The position numbers were made by a program, and so were the translations under genes. DNA of 64,000 bases from Lautropia sp. (GTDB lineage Bacteria > Pseudomonadota > Gammaproteobacteria > Burkholderiales > Burkholderiaceae_E). The notes beneath the pieces were generated by a model. That model made no database searches. It was given only the letters and a program-made list of their open reading frames with translations, and was not told the DNA's origin. The stretch covers positions 136,645 through 200,644 of the forward strand of contig JAUMUG010000006.1 in assembly GCA_030530775.1 (NCBI GenBank). Reading direction: 5' to 3'. Below are positions 53,458 through 62,772 of the stretch, piece after piece (the first letter of the stretch is position 1; each line of letters opens with the position of its first letter).

Positions 53458-55650
53458 TCATTGTGTGCCAGTCTGGACACATCCCTTTTGGCCGGACGGA
53501 AAGATGACGGTGCTGTCCGCGCCTTGTGCATCGCGTACGACCAGGCAGATTTCGACCGTTTCCTTGTCGGGCGGAAGCGTCAGTGTAATGCTGACCCCGG
53601 AATTCAACAGCGATGGCCCGACTGCGGCCGCCAGATCGGGACGGGCGAAGCGCGTCAGTGAAACATCGGTGTAGGGTACGGATGCCCACAGTTGGACTTC
53701 AGTGGGTTCATCCAATGGCGTGCGCAGCCATCCCGTCAAAGTGACCTCACCGTCCTCTCGGTAGTTCATGACATCGATGTATCCGGCAGGAAGATCTGAC
53801 TGAGTCAGCACCTGGAGACGTTCGGTGCCACGCGAAAGGGTGATCTGCGGTGGGGCGGCCCTGTGTAAAAAGGCGTTGGCGGGCACCGACACATGATCGG
53901 CCTGAATCAGATAAGGTGCGTTGCCAGCCACCGACACATGCGAAAACCGGTTGAACAGCGTCTCGAAGGTGTCTGTGGGCAGTTCGGGGAAATGAGTTCG
54001 AAAATAAGCCAATCGAGGTGCGTACAGTACGTGATTGACACTGCGCAGGCCCGCGCCGGCCAGTAGGGCGCCATAATGGCCCGGAGCTGCCAGTGTGCCG
54101 TCGTCGGCTTTCTGCGCGCCACGCGCCATGACTTCCCGTTCGACCGCATCCCGGTCAAGCGCAAAAATCGGTTTGGCCGATTGTATGGGATTGAACAGCC
54201 CATAGCTGCCAGCGTTACAGGCGACTGCTGCAATCAGTACCACGCCCGTCATATGGGGTCTGAGAATCGGCAGCGCATATAGTGCCGCTACGCCCAGCAG
54301 GCATAGATAGGGCAGCTTGTCCGTCCAGCTGTACAGTTCGAAAGATGCCTGTGGTGCGAAAAAGGTTTTGAGCCCTGATCCCGCCAGGGTGAGCAGCAGC
54401 AACGATCCGAGTCGTGCCCAGGTGACACGCACGCCGCAGCGCACCAGCGCCACCGCACTGGCTATGTTCAGAATCAGTCCAAAGGCCAGCAGCGCCCGGC
54501 CCGGCGCCACCATATAAAGGCCGGTGATGCGACCGAACCAGTCGGGGAGTTTCAGGAACGACCAGCCGGCGATGAAGGACAGACCCGCCAACAGCGCAAT
54601 CATGCCCGGTCGGTTGTTGCGTGCCCATTGGCGCAGTGAGGCCGTATCGATCAGTGTCAGCGCATAAATCGGCAGCAGGCTCGACAGCGCTGCGATCTCG
54701 CTGGCGTTGCCCGCGAGCTTGGGCAATGGCTCATAGTTCTGGCCGGTCGTCAGCCCCGGAAAAAAATGCACGAAGAAGCGTGCCCAGGAAAGCCCCCCGG
54801 CATGGCTGATGCGCTGGCCCGGATAGATCGTGTCATGCATGATGGCGATCAGTTCGCCAAAATAGCCCACGAATACGGCAAGAGCCAGAGCCGAAGCCAG
54901 TACCGCATCGATGCAGCGTGTCAGGCTCAGCATGTCTCGCCGAAAGGCAAGCACCAGAATCAGCATGCCAAAGCCCAGCGTGTATAGAAATGGTGGGTAC
55001 GCATTGGCCAGCATCCAGACCGCCAGCGCATAGCTGCTCAGCAGAATGCGCAGCCAGCGCTTTTCGATGCATATCCAGCAAAGTGCCACCCAGGGAGCCA
55101 GTGCAAAAGAACCTGCATTGCTTGACCACCAAACCTGCACAAAGGGTGCAAAGAACAGCGTCAATGCAACCAACAGTGCCGGCAATGGCGGCAGACGCAA
55201 CTGGCGTAGGAACAGTGCCCAACCCGCGACAAAGGCCGCCATCATCGTCATATAGAAGAACGAGAAGGCATAGGCCGCCGGCAACACCAGAAATCCCCAG
55301 TGGTAGGGCTTGAACAGCATACCCCAGTTCAACACCGGCAGCGCCTGAAAAGTGCGTAACGATTCTTGATAGGGTGACAATTGATTGATTTCCGCCAGCC
55401 CGTTGGCAACCGCGATCTGAAAGTAAGGTGTCAGGACGATCCATTCATCCGAACGCACTTTTCTCGGCGTGCCCAACAGCAGCCCGTCGGGTTCCAAGCC
55501 CAGAAATTGCAACCCCAGTGCATAGGAAGACGGGGTCAGAGCGAGGGCAACATAGAGTACGCACAGCAGTGCGCCCAGTGTATGGAGCCAGATCAGTCCG
55601 CGGTTGGACGGATGGTGGGAATGTTTCAGGGGAGGAGTGTCTGGGGACAT
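53458..55650 (-). CDS. Polytopic membrane protein, putative glycan-modifying (GT-C-like)
   Basis: 730 residues: about 12 hydrophobic segments (residues ~20-500) and a soluble C-terminal periplasmic domain of ~230 residues. VRSDEWIVLTPYFQIAVANG in the first large loop, with its Arg-Ser-Asp-Glu acidic pair, and PGLTTGQNYEPLPKLAGNAS resemble uncharacterised bacterial YfhO/GT-C-like families, where an Asp/Glu in the first loop is catalytic. I cannot name a family with certainty. Position between an acyltransferase and a methyltransferase suggests it decorates the polysaccharide or lipid A core from an undecaprenyl-linked sugar on the periplasmic side. About 127 bp separate it from the acyltransferase. 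Confidence 0.75.
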   Translation of the reverse strand: MSPDTPPLKHSHHPSNRGLIWLHTLGALLCVLYVALALTPSSYALGLQFLGLEPDGLLLGTPRKVRSDEWIVLTPYFQIAVANGLAEINQLSPYQESLRTFQALPVLNWGMLFKPYHWGFLVLPAAYAFSFFYMTMMAAFVAGWALFLRQLRLPPLPALLVALTLFFAPFVQVWWSSNAGSFALAPWVALCWICIEKRWLRILLSSYALAVWMLANAYPPFLYTLGFGMLILVLAFRRDMLSLTRCIDAVLASALALAVFVGYFGELIAIMHDTIYPGQRISHAGGLSWARFFVHFFPGLTTGQNYEPLPKLAGNASEIAALSSLLPIYALTLIDTASLRQWARNNRPGMIALLAGLSFIAGWSFLKLPDWFGRITGLYMVAPGRALLAFGLILNIASAVALVRCGVRVTWARLGSLLLLTLAGSGLKTFFAPQASFELYSWTDKLPYLCLLGVAALYALPILRPHMTGVVLIAAVACNAGSYGLFNPIQSAKPIFALDRDAVEREVMARGAQKADDGTLAAPGHYGALLAGAGLRSVNHVLYAPRLAYFRTHFPELPTDTFETLFNRFSHVSVAGNAPYLIQADHVSVPANAFLHRAAPPQITLSRGTERLQVLTQSDLPAGYIDVMNYREDGEVTLTGWLRTPLDEPTEVQLWASVPYTDVSLTRFARPDLAAAVGPSLLNSGVSITLTLPPDKETVEICLVVRDAQGADSTVIFPSGQKGCVQTGTQ

Positions 55651-55777
55651 CGAGTGAGGGGCTGGACAACGGTGGAGCCAGCGCTGATGATAGCGAACAG
55701 AGCTGCCACGGCGTGCTGGGTCCGGTTGGATTCAGGGTAGGGGATGCTGTCGAAAGGAGGAAATGTCGTAAGCTTGT

Positions 55778-56896
55778 CTACGACGTCCTTGCTTTGGTGA
55801 GATGGCTGCCGTCCACGAAGCGCCAACCAGCTACCCGCCGTACCGCCCGGTTCAGTGGCGTCTCGATGAAACGGTAACCGAGCTGGCCGGCCAGGAGGGC
55901 AGCGATGAAGGCGGTCAGCGACGCCCACGGCAGGCCGATCTGCGGAAACAGGATGAGCCAGGTACGAAGCACGGCAGCCAGTACCAGGGTGTGACACAGG
56001 TAGAGCGAATAGGAGGCGTCGCCCAGCGATTGCAGTAGTTTGGGGGCGGCAAAATTCAGGCGTTTTTCCAGCAATACGGCTGACCAGACGATGAGTACCG
56101 CCGGGATGCCGAAGCACAGGGCTCGTTTCTGGATGATGGGTTCGAAGCCATGCATCGACAGAAGCAGCAGCAGCGTCGTTATGCCGGCGACCGTTGCACC
56201 CAGCACCAGTGGGATGGCACGTTGTGGTGTACGTTGCCACCACAGGGCACAGAAACAGCCGGCGATGAATTCCAGCACCAGGGTACTGGAGATCAGGCGG
56301 ATACCGGCAGTGTTGGTGCCGGTGGCCACGGCCCAGCAGGCCAGACCGATGGTGGCGAAGGTCCACAGCAGCAGGGAAGCCTGCAGCCAGCGGCGCGGCA
56401 CGAAGGCGATCATTGCCGCAAAGATCAGGTAGAAGTAGAGCTCGAAGGTGAGTGTCCAACCCTGCACCAGCAGCGGGACGGTCTTGCCGGGCCACAGGGT
56501 GAACGTGCCGAACCAATTGGGCTGTCCGTGCGAGGTGGACGATGCGTTGACCATATGTGGTGCGACGATCCAGATGCCGACCACGATCAGGGTATAGAAC
56601 CAGTAGATCGGATAGATGCGCAGAGCACGTCGCTTCAGGAAACCGATGGCCTGGCGGGGCGAGGCGAACTGATCGCCCGAAATCGCCACCATCACGAAGC
56701 CGCTGATCACGAAGAACAGATCGACGCCACCGGCACCCATCCATGCCAGGGGAGCGGGAACGCTGTGGCTGCCGAAGTACTTTTGTTCGTTGTAGAAGAG
56801 GTGGTGCAACAGCACCAGAATGGCTGCGATGGCGCGCAGTCCCTGGATATTGGCGAAGAAGGGGGGCGCAACCGTTGAGGAGGACGTGGATTGCAT
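55778..56896 (-). CDS. Acyltransferase 3 family membrane protein
   Basis: 372 residues, ~10 hydrophobic segments. NIQGLRAIAAILVLLHHLFY carries the catalytic-type His pair region, GGVDLFFVISGFVMVAISG is the family signature, and FLKRRALRIYPIYWFYTLIV the conserved Arg block. Members O-acetylate or acylate surface sugars such as O-antigen. In this locus the glycan is the likely substrate. The minus-strand gene starts 166 bp after the GT2 stop; no other gene lies in that gap. Confidence 0.93.
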   Translation of the reverse strand: MQSTSSSTVAPPFFANIQGLRAIAAILVLLHHLFYNEQKYFGSHSVPAPLAWMGAGGVDLFFVISGFVMVAISGDQFASPRQAIGFLKRRALRIYPIYWFYTLIVVGIWIVAPHMVNASSTSHGQPNWFGTFTLWPGKTVPLLVQGWTLTFELYFYLIFAAMIAFVPRRWLQASLLLWTFATIGLACWAVATGTNTAGIRLISSTLVLEFIAGCFCALWWQRTPQRAIPLVLGATVAGITTLLLLLSMHGFEPIIQKRALCFGIPAVLIVWSAVLLEKRLNFAAPKLLQSLGDASYSLYLCHTLVLAAVLRTWLILFPQIGLPWASLTAFIAALLAGQLGYRFIETPLNRAVRRVAGWRFVDGSHLTKARTS

Positions 56897-57062
56897 GGGG
56901 GCGAACGAAAGGCAGCATGAGCGGCCGGCTATGTTAACTCGCGTTCTGCGATGTGCCTTGGTCGTGGCTGGCCCCGGGTGGTATCGTTTGCGATGACTGG
57001 TGCCGAAGTGTGCGATCGTTGGGAGGGTTTATCGTATGCTTGGCCGACATGCCGTGGATCGG

Positions 57063-57815
57063 TCAGGAGAGGGGTGGCGACTGCCGGGCGGCAGCCCGCA
57101 CCCGGGCTCGATAGCGCCAGAAGTGCGGGCGCGTCCAGTAGCGCAGCATGCCACCGATGTGCCAGAGCGTGAAGCGCAGCGAGCGGTGGCTTTGTTTGCG
57201 GGCATCGTGTACCACGCGGGCATCGGCGGCCTGAGCCAGTGTCCAGCCTGCCATGCACAGCCGGGTACAGATGTCCACATCTTCGATGTATAGGAAAAAG
57301 CCTTCGTCGAAGCCGTTGATTTCACGGTAGGCTCGACTGCTGAACAGCAGGAACATGCCGGCGATCCAGTGCGGTTCTTCGCCGTGGTTCTCGGGGTGCA
57401 GTTTCTGGTTCAGCAGCTCGGGCAGGGTGTACAGACGTCGGGCGGTGTTTTCCAGTTTGCCGGAGGGGCTGTAGATGGCGGGGGCCATCAGGCCACGGCG
57501 TGGTTCGTCGAACCCTTCGAGCAGGGCCGGGAAGGGGTCGTCGGAAAACAGCAGATCCGGATTCATCACGCAAAAATAGCGCGAGTTCGAGCGGTAGAAA
57601 GCGGCGTTGTGATTACTGCCGAAACCCTTGGGGCGCTCGTTGCGGATGATCACCAGTCGGATGTGGCCGAACTCGATGGCGGGTAGATCCGGCTCGGGGA
57701 TGTTGGCCGTGTAGATGATTTCGGAAACGTGGGGGGGCTGCAGGCGGGCCAGATCCTGCAAGAGGCGCAGGGCAATGTCGCGCTGCCCATGGCTGACGAT
57801 GGAGAGTGTAATCAT
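57063..57815 (-). CDS. GT2 family glycosyltransferase (WbbL/rhamnosyltransferase-like)
   Basis: 250 residues beginning MITLSIVSHGQRDIALRLLQ. The donor-binding motif region is FCVMNPDLLFSDDPFPALL (NPD in place of DXD), and WIAGMFLLFSSRAYREINGF then DEGFFLYIEDVDICTRLCMA is typical of GT2 enzymes of the WbbL type. The start overlaps the stop of the previous GT2 gene as ATGA, so the two act together; the longer open frame reaching 58166 is a shadow of that gene. Probable role: early sugar additions to the lipid-linked glycan. Donor not determinable. Confidence 0.92.
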   Translation of the reverse strand: MITLSIVSHGQRDIALRLLQDLARLQPPHVSEIIYTANIPEPDLPAIEFGHIRLVIIRNERPKGFGSNHNAAFYRSNSRYFCVMNPDLLFSDDPFPALLEGFDEPRRGLMAPAIYSPSGKLENTARRLYTLPELLNQKLHPENHGEEPHWIAGMFLLFSSRAYREINGFDEGFFLYIEDVDICTRLCMAGWTLAQAADARVVHDARKQSHRSLRFTLWHIGGMLRYWTRPHFWRYRARVRAAARQSPPLS

Positions 57816-58864
57816 CGGGGCTGGCTGTCGTCTGCACGCTGAAAGGCACCACCGCGGCCCCGCAGCCCATCGAGCAGCCCGCGGGCCATCATTCTGATCC
57901 GTGGCCAACGCGGTGTGGCAACCAGGGCATAGAAGCCGAATTTCATCACCGTTTGCCAGCCATCGACCAGCTTCCAACGCAGTGGGATGTGGGGCATGCG
58001 TTGCAGCAGCAGCGCGTTGCGAAACAAGTAATAGTGCCGGATCGGTGAATGGTCTGGCAAATGCTTTCCCAGAAAACGAATCGGGGTTTCGCCCAGCTGG
58101 TGCTGCATTCGTGCATCGCAGATGCCCAGCATCCGATGGCCGGCATGGGAGGCGCGCAGGCACCATTCGATGTCGACATAGTCGATGAACAGCGCCTCGT
58201 CCATGTCGCCGACTCGGTTCAGCACTGCCATCGGTATCAGGCTACCCGAAGCGATCAGGTGCTCGACCTCGATCTGGTCGTTCTCGTGTGCACATTCGCA
58301 GCGTATGCGCCTGAAGCCTTCCAACCGCACGAAGGGCGAGGGGCTGGTGGTCTGGCGCTCATCCGCGTAGCGTGGGCCGGCCGCGCCGACCGGGGCGCTG
58401 TCCGGGGGCTGGTTCTCGATGGCGGCACGCAGCCGCGCCACCATGTCGGGCGCGGGCAGGCTGTCGTGATCGAGCAGCAGGACGTAGTCGGCACCCCGTT
58501 TCCGGGCCCGGGCGATGCCGGCGTTCTGTGCCGCACCGATGCCCAGGTTGCGACCGAGTGCGGTCAGCCGAATACCGTCGGTGCACAGCGCTTCGATGGC
58601 GGCCAGTGCCTCGGGGCACGAGCCGTTGTCGACCAGTTCGATGTGTTCGACCTGCGGCCGGGTCAGACGGCACAGTTCAGTCAACAGTCCGGGCTCGGGG
58701 TTGTAGGTGACGACGACGGCGGTGATACCTGCCGCATCGTGCCTCGTCGCCGATGGGGCCGGCGTCTGTGTCGCGGCCCGGGCGCTGGCGGGGATGCCGT
58801 CCGGCACCATGGCGCCGTCGGTGTCGGTGAAAGAGGCCGCTTCAGGCACGTCCGTATTCGTCAT
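57812..58864 (-). CDS. GT2 family glycosyltransferase (rhamnosyltransferase-like)
   Basis: 350 residues from the ATG at 58864 (MTNTDVPEAASF), overlapping the manC end by 23 bp; a start at 58903 is also possible. After ~40 disordered residues come ITAVVVTYNPEPGLLTELC, GIGAAQNAGIARARKRGADY and VLLLDHDSLPAPDMVARLRA with the DHD form of the metal motif, then IDYVDIEWCLRASHAGHRML. This pattern is that of rhamnosyltransferase/mannosyltransferase GT2 enzymes in O-antigen loci. It is in one operon with manC, so GDP-mannose or a derivative is a plausible donor. Confidence 0.92.
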   Translation of the reverse strand: MTNTDVPEAASFTDTDGAMVPDGIPASARAATQTPAPSATRHDAAGITAVVVTYNPEPGLLTELCRLTRPQVEHIELVDNGSCPEALAAIEALCTDGIRLTALGRNLGIGAAQNAGIARARKRGADYVLLLDHDSLPAPDMVARLRAAIENQPPDSAPVGAAGPRYADERQTTSPSPFVRLEGFRRIRCECAHENDQIEVEHLIASGSLIPMAVLNRVGDMDEALFIDYVDIEWCLRASHAGHRMLGICDARMQHQLGETPIRFLGKHLPDHSPIRHYYLFRNALLLQRMPHIPLRWKLVDGWQTVMKFGFYALVATPRWPRIRMMARGLLDGLRGRGGAFQRADDSQPR

Positions 58865-60284
58865 GGAAGCGCACGATGTCGTCTTCACCCAGGTATTCGC
58901 CACTCTGTACTTCGATCATCACCAACGGCAGCAGACCGGGGTTTTCGAGGCGGTGGCGGTGGCCGGCCGGGATGTAGGTCGATTCATTGGTGGCGACGAA
59001 GTTCTCTTCGTCACCATTGACGACCTTGGCCATGCCCTTGACCACGATCCAGTGCTCGCTGCGGTGGTGGTGCATCTGCAGGCTCAGGCTGGCACCGGGT
59101 TTCACCTCGATGCGCTTGATCTTGTAGCGCTCGCCTTCGCCCAGCACCGTATAGGTGCCCCAGGGACGGGCCACGGTGCGGTGCAGCCGGGCGGCTTCAT
59201 GGTCCTGCGCTTTCAGGCGGTTGACCACTTCCTTTACCTGCTGGGCCTGATCGGCCGCAGCCACCAGCAAGGCATCGGGGGTATCGATGATCAGCAGATT
59301 GTCCAGTCCGACGGTGGCCACCAGTCGATCTTCGCTGCGCACATAGACATTGCGGCTGTCGACGAAGATGGTTTCGCCGACGGCACGGTTGTTGTCGGCA
59401 TCCGCCGGCGACAGGCTGCGTACCGCATCCCACGAGCCGATGTCGTTCCAGCCGAAATGGCCGGGCACTACCGCCACCTGATCGGATTTTTCCATGACGG
59501 CGTAGTCGATCGAGATATCGGGTGCCGATTTGAAGTCTTCGGCGTTGATTTCCACCAGCCGGCAATGGCTGTTGGTCTCGCGGCGGGCGCTCACCAGACA
59601 GGCGCGGGCCGCGCGCAGTACTTCGGGCGCATGGGCCTGCATGGCAGCGATGATGGTTCCCGCCGCAAAGCAGAACATGCCCGAGTTCCACAGGAAGTTG
59701 CCGGCCGCCAGGAATTCCTCGGCCCGGGCGTGCTCTGGTTTTTCGATGAAGCGCACCACCTGCTGCCCGCAGCGGGCCGGGGTGGTGATGGCTTCGCCCG
59801 CTTCGATGTAGCCGTAGCCGGTTTCGGGTGCCGTCGGTTTGATGCCGAAGGTGACGAGGCGGCCGGCCCGGGCCAGTTCGGTGGCCTTGCGGCAGGTATC
59901 GATGAACGCCTGTTCATCGCTGATCAGGTGGTCGGCCGCCATCACCAGCATCAGCGTATCCGGCCCCATCCGCTCGCCGATCTGCAGCGCGGCCAGTGCA
60001 ATGGCCGGTGCCGTGTTGCGGCCGAAGGGTTCCAGAATGAAGGAGGGCGGGTGCGCCGTATCGGGCCGGGCGGCGCTGTACTCGTCCCGCGACAAAAAGA
60101 AGTATTCGCGGTTGGTGACGGTCAGAATCTCGCCGGGATCAGCCAGACGGGCTGCCCGGTGATAGGTCTTGAACAGCAGACTTTCGCCATCGGGCAGGCG
60201 TATGAAGGGCTTGGGGTGCCCCTCCCGGGAAACGGGCCACAGGCGAGTACCGGCTCCACCGGACAGGATGACGGGAATCAGCAT
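58842..60284 (-). CDS. manC: Mannose-1-phosphate guanylyltransferase / mannose-6-phosphate isomerase
   Basis: 480 residues. MLIPVILSGGAGTRLWPVSR followed by EGHPKPF is the pyrophosphorylase signature at the very N-terminus, so the start at 60284 is certain; open frame upstream is shadow. Further blocks are ILEPFGRNTAPAIALAAL, VMAADHLI, FIEKPEH and GHFGWNDIGSWDA. The C-terminal cupin isomerase domain has RPWGTYTVLGEGERYKIKRI, LSLQMHHHRSEHWIVVKG and YIPAGHRHRLENPG. It makes GDP-mannose (and fructose-6-P to mannose-6-P). It is the first gene of the minus-strand sugar operon; no phosphomannomutase, Gmd or RmlBD gene is present, so mannose itself or elsewhere-made derivatives are implied. Confidence 0.97.
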   Translation of the reverse strand: MLIPVILSGGAGTRLWPVSREGHPKPFIRLPDGESLLFKTYHRAARLADPGEILTVTNREYFFLSRDEYSAARPDTAHPPSFILEPFGRNTAPAIALAALQIGERMGPDTLMLVMAADHLISDEQAFIDTCRKATELARAGRLVTFGIKPTAPETGYGYIEAGEAITTPARCGQQVVRFIEKPEHARAEEFLAAGNFLWNSGMFCFAAGTIIAAMQAHAPEVLRAARACLVSARRETNSHCRLVEINAEDFKSAPDISIDYAVMEKSDQVAVVPGHFGWNDIGSWDAVRSLSPADADNNRAVGETIFVDSRNVYVRSEDRLVATVGLDNLLIIDTPDALLVAAADQAQQVKEVVNRLKAQDHEAARLHRTVARPWGTYTVLGEGERYKIKRIEVKPGASLSLQMHHHRSEHWIVVKGMAKVVNGDEENFVATNESTYIPAGHRHRLENPGLLPLVMIEVQSGEYLGEDDIVRFHDEYGRA

Positions 60285-60618
60285 GACGACGGTCCTGCGA
60301 GTGCGAAAGAGTCCAGGAGGCTCAATGGTCGCATGAGCGCTGCGGTTTGTGGAAATGACCGCCCCCGCAGGTGGCCAGACCGTCGTGGTGGGCACGGGGC
60401 TCCTTGCCCTGTACATCCGGTGGGTCTTGAGTGGAGCGGTCGGGCGCACGACACGTACGGGTGCACGGTGAGCGGCCCGTGGAGGGCGGAACCACCGCAT
60501 TTCAGCGGCTCTGCCCGGGGTGCCGGGGCGGGCCGTCGTCGTGGTCCGTGCGGGACCGGAAGCCCGGGCTGCAGACCCGGACACCCGGTTTTCGGTCCCT
60601 GCGTGGTGCGGGGTACGT
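60285..60618 (-). other. Gap between the lipoprotein gene and manC with a large imperfect hairpin
   Basis: 334 bp, no supported gene. GGGACCG (60552-60558) pairs with CGGTCCC (60593-60599) around further CCCGG/CCGGG pairings, 20 bp after the lipoprotein stop. There is no T-run, so it may be a stabilising mRNA hairpin or a weak terminator. The remainder should contain the manC promoter, which I cannot pinpoint. Confidence 0.4.
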
Positions 60619-62424
60619 TCAGTCGTTGATGCCAGCCGATTGCCAGAACCACTCGGTTGCGTCACCCGAATAGGCGGCCCGGTCGTCGGCAATCGACACG
60701 CCCTGCTGGGTCAGCGGCTGGCCCAGCGTCCAGCCGGCCGGAACCAGCCAGTTGCTGCAGGTGATACGCTGGATGGCCGGGATCTGCACCCTGGTGCACA
60801 GCTGAACCTGGTTGGCAGCTTCGCCGCGTAGCACGAACAGATCGATATGGTGCCCACCCACCGAGCGCCAGCTCTGCAGCACGCGGTTGAAGGTCAGCAG
60901 ATTGTCCTTGCGCGCCGCAAACGGTCGAGTGGGATGGAAGATCGCCTTGGTCTCGCTGCCATCGGCATTGGTCCAGGTCAGTCGGGCGTTGTGTGTCAGG
61001 TTGATCAGTTGTGTATGGCGCGGCAGGGCTGCGCCGTTTTCGAAGCTGATCGTCGAACTGCTGCCTTCCGGCTGCTGATAGGCCGTCATGCCGAATTGCG
61101 TGCGCAGATGGCGATAGGCGGTGACACCATCCTGCTGGCGGGTCTGCAGCGAAAAGGTGCTTCCAGCGCCCAGGATTTCGATGCCGGAGGTGTCGACCGT
61201 GGCCCGAACGTCGGGTCGGCCGGTGTCAGCGCTCGGTTTGCCGCGGCCGATCGGGCCGCTGGACGGCCGGGCGATGGCATCGACGCTGCCGGATTGGCTG
61301 AGCATGGCTGCCAGCACATCGCCACTGATGCCGATCGGGCTGACGGCAAGGCGGGTGGGCAGGCTGCGCAAACCTTCGGGCACACGGGCACCGACCCGGG
61401 CGTCGCCATATGGCGTCATCCAATAGCGCATACCCGATTGGTTCGGATAGGCGCTGGCATCATCGACGATATACACGCCTCGGGCACGACCCAGGCCGTC
61501 ACCGAGCTTCCAATCCCGTGGTACCGTCCACAGTGTGCACCACAGCCGATTGGTCCGGGCCAGGCGCATGTTGAAGCAGTGGCGCAGGTCGCCGCTCGTG
61601 GCTCCTTTGAGCACCATCAGCTCGACTTGGGCACCATTGCCGCCCGTCCAGGTGTGCAACACGGTATCGAGTGGAATCCGGTCGCCCATACGGATCGTGA
61701 AGGCCTGCCCGTTGCTGGACTGAACTGCTTCGGAGCCGCCCCCATCGTCGGGGCTGACTCCGCCGCCGATCAGCCAGTTGGGCTCGAAGCCGCCGCCAAT
61801 CTCGAGATTGCCCTCGGCAAGCAGTTTGACCAGTTCGGTGCCGGCCGGCTGGTCCTGCACAAAGCCCAGACTGAAGGGAGCACGGGTCGAGGGGGTGTTG
61901 GGATCGTCGTTCACCCACATCGGCAGCGTCAGCAGACTATTGTGAAAACGTCCGCCGGAATAGGCGTACTCCGACAGTGCGCCGGCCATCGCGACTTCGC
62001 TGCGTACCCTGTAGTCGCCTACGAGTGCGCCGTGGCGGCTGATCTGCTGGTTGCCGCGCAGCGCCGGCTGCAGTGGTGCCGGCATGATCGCGCCACGTGG
62101 CATGGGTCCGGTGGCCTGCAGTGCAAAGAGCCCACCCGCTTCATTGGTGTCGATGATCAGCATGTTGGCCAGTAATTCGCCGCTGATGCTGTCGGCTTCG
62201 ACCGCAGCCTTGGTGTCGACGGTGCCGGTTGCCGCTACGGATGCGTTGGCAGAGGCCTTTTCCTGCGGGCCGGCACTCATCAGCGCCACCGGATTGTTCT
62301 GGTCAGGCGCGCTCAGCTGGGCCTGAATGCTCGGATCCGTCGTGGTTCCCGTGCCGTCGCCGCATCCTGTCAACAGCAGTAACAAGGCTGCGCCCGCACT
62401 CAAAGAGTGGTTTCTATACAACAT
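60619..62424 (-). CDS. Lipoprotein of unknown function with an internal domain duplication
   Basis: 601 residues; I recognise no family. The lipobox LLLLLTGC puts the lipidated Cys at 21. A Ser/Ala-rich linker runs to ~75. Two homologous units follow, at ~80-335 and ~366-594. Each begins ISGELLANML / ISGDVLAAML and ends in a matching block: VLHTWTGGNGAQVELMVLKG with VLQSWRSVGGHHIDLFVLRG, then WTVPRDWKLGDGL with WLVPAGWTLGQPL, then IVDDASAY with IADDRAAY. Each unit has a Cys pair with the same spacing (C283/C296, C543/C556), suggesting a disulphide per unit. A TAAGAT -10-like element lies ~35 bp upstream of the ATG, and CAGGTG may serve as ribosome binding site. Outer-membrane location is expected. 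Confidence 0.85.
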   Translation of the reverse strand: MLYRNHSLSAGAALLLLLTGCGDGTGTTTDPSIQAQLSAPDQNNPVALMSAGPQEKASANASVAATGTVDTKAAVEADSISGELLANMLIIDTNEAGGLFALQATGPMPRGAIMPAPLQPALRGNQQISRHGALVGDYRVRSEVAMAGALSEYAYSGGRFHNSLLTLPMWVNDDPNTPSTRAPFSLGFVQDQPAGTELVKLLAEGNLEIGGGFEPNWLIGGGVSPDDGGGSEAVQSSNGQAFTIRMGDRIPLDTVLHTWTGGNGAQVELMVLKGATSGDLRHCFNMRLARTNRLWCTLWTVPRDWKLGDGLGRARGVYIVDDASAYPNQSGMRYWMTPYGDARVGARVPEGLRSLPTRLAVSPIGISGDVLAAMLSQSGSVDAIARPSSGPIGRGKPSADTGRPDVRATVDTSGIEILGAGSTFSLQTRQQDGVTAYRHLRTQFGMTAYQQPEGSSSTISFENGAALPRHTQLINLTHNARLTWTNADGSETKAIFHPTRPFAARKDNLLTFNRVLQSWRSVGGHHIDLFVLRGEAANQVQLCTRVQIPAIQRITCSNWLVPAGWTLGQPLTQQGVSIADDRAAYSGDATEWFWQSAGIND

Positions 62425-62455
62425 AATTCACCTGTCTGCAGTAGAAGCTGAGTTC

Positions 62456-62484
62456 ATCTTAGGTCTTTACGGTACTGACGATTC
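62456..62484 (-). promoter_or_regulatory. Candidate promoter of the duplicated-domain lipoprotein gene
   Basis: Minus-strand TAAGAT (62461-62456) within CTAAGATG, the same octamer found at both S8 protease promoters. The -35 at 17-bp spacing (GAATCG) is poor. Predicted leader ~25 nt. Confidence 0.35.
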
Positions 62485-62710
62485 CAGTCATTGGTTTGCA
62501 AACTGTTAGTAGTCTGTCGACACGTTTCCATTTGTTTTACATTTTGCCAAACAAATGGGGGCTGGTTGCAATTCGTCTGTACCAAACCACTTTGGTTGCG
62601 CTGCCGCAATCGGCCAGTAGGACACAGGCTGCCGCACTGGTGGTGACTTTGATGCGTTTCCTGGACATGTCTCGGTCGTTCGGTTTTGATGAGCCGTGTG
62701 TCCGGCCTCA

Positions 62711-62727
62711 GGATGTGCCGGTACCAC
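62711..62727 (+). repeat. 17-bp direct repeat, copy 1, upstream of xsc
   Basis: GGATGTGCCGGTACCAC, matched at 62773-62789 with one mismatch. It holds the palindromic core GGTACC. Start-to-start distance is 62 bp, close to six helical turns. A candidate operator. Confidence 0.55.
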
Positions 62728-62772
62728 GGGGCCATCGGTGCCTTCAAAGGTTCCGGTAACCTCTCGCCCCCG

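Noticed and set aside
58707..60629. Plus-strand open frame of 640 codons antisense to manC and a GT2 gene
   Set aside because: Shadow of two well identified genes, no ribosome binding site.
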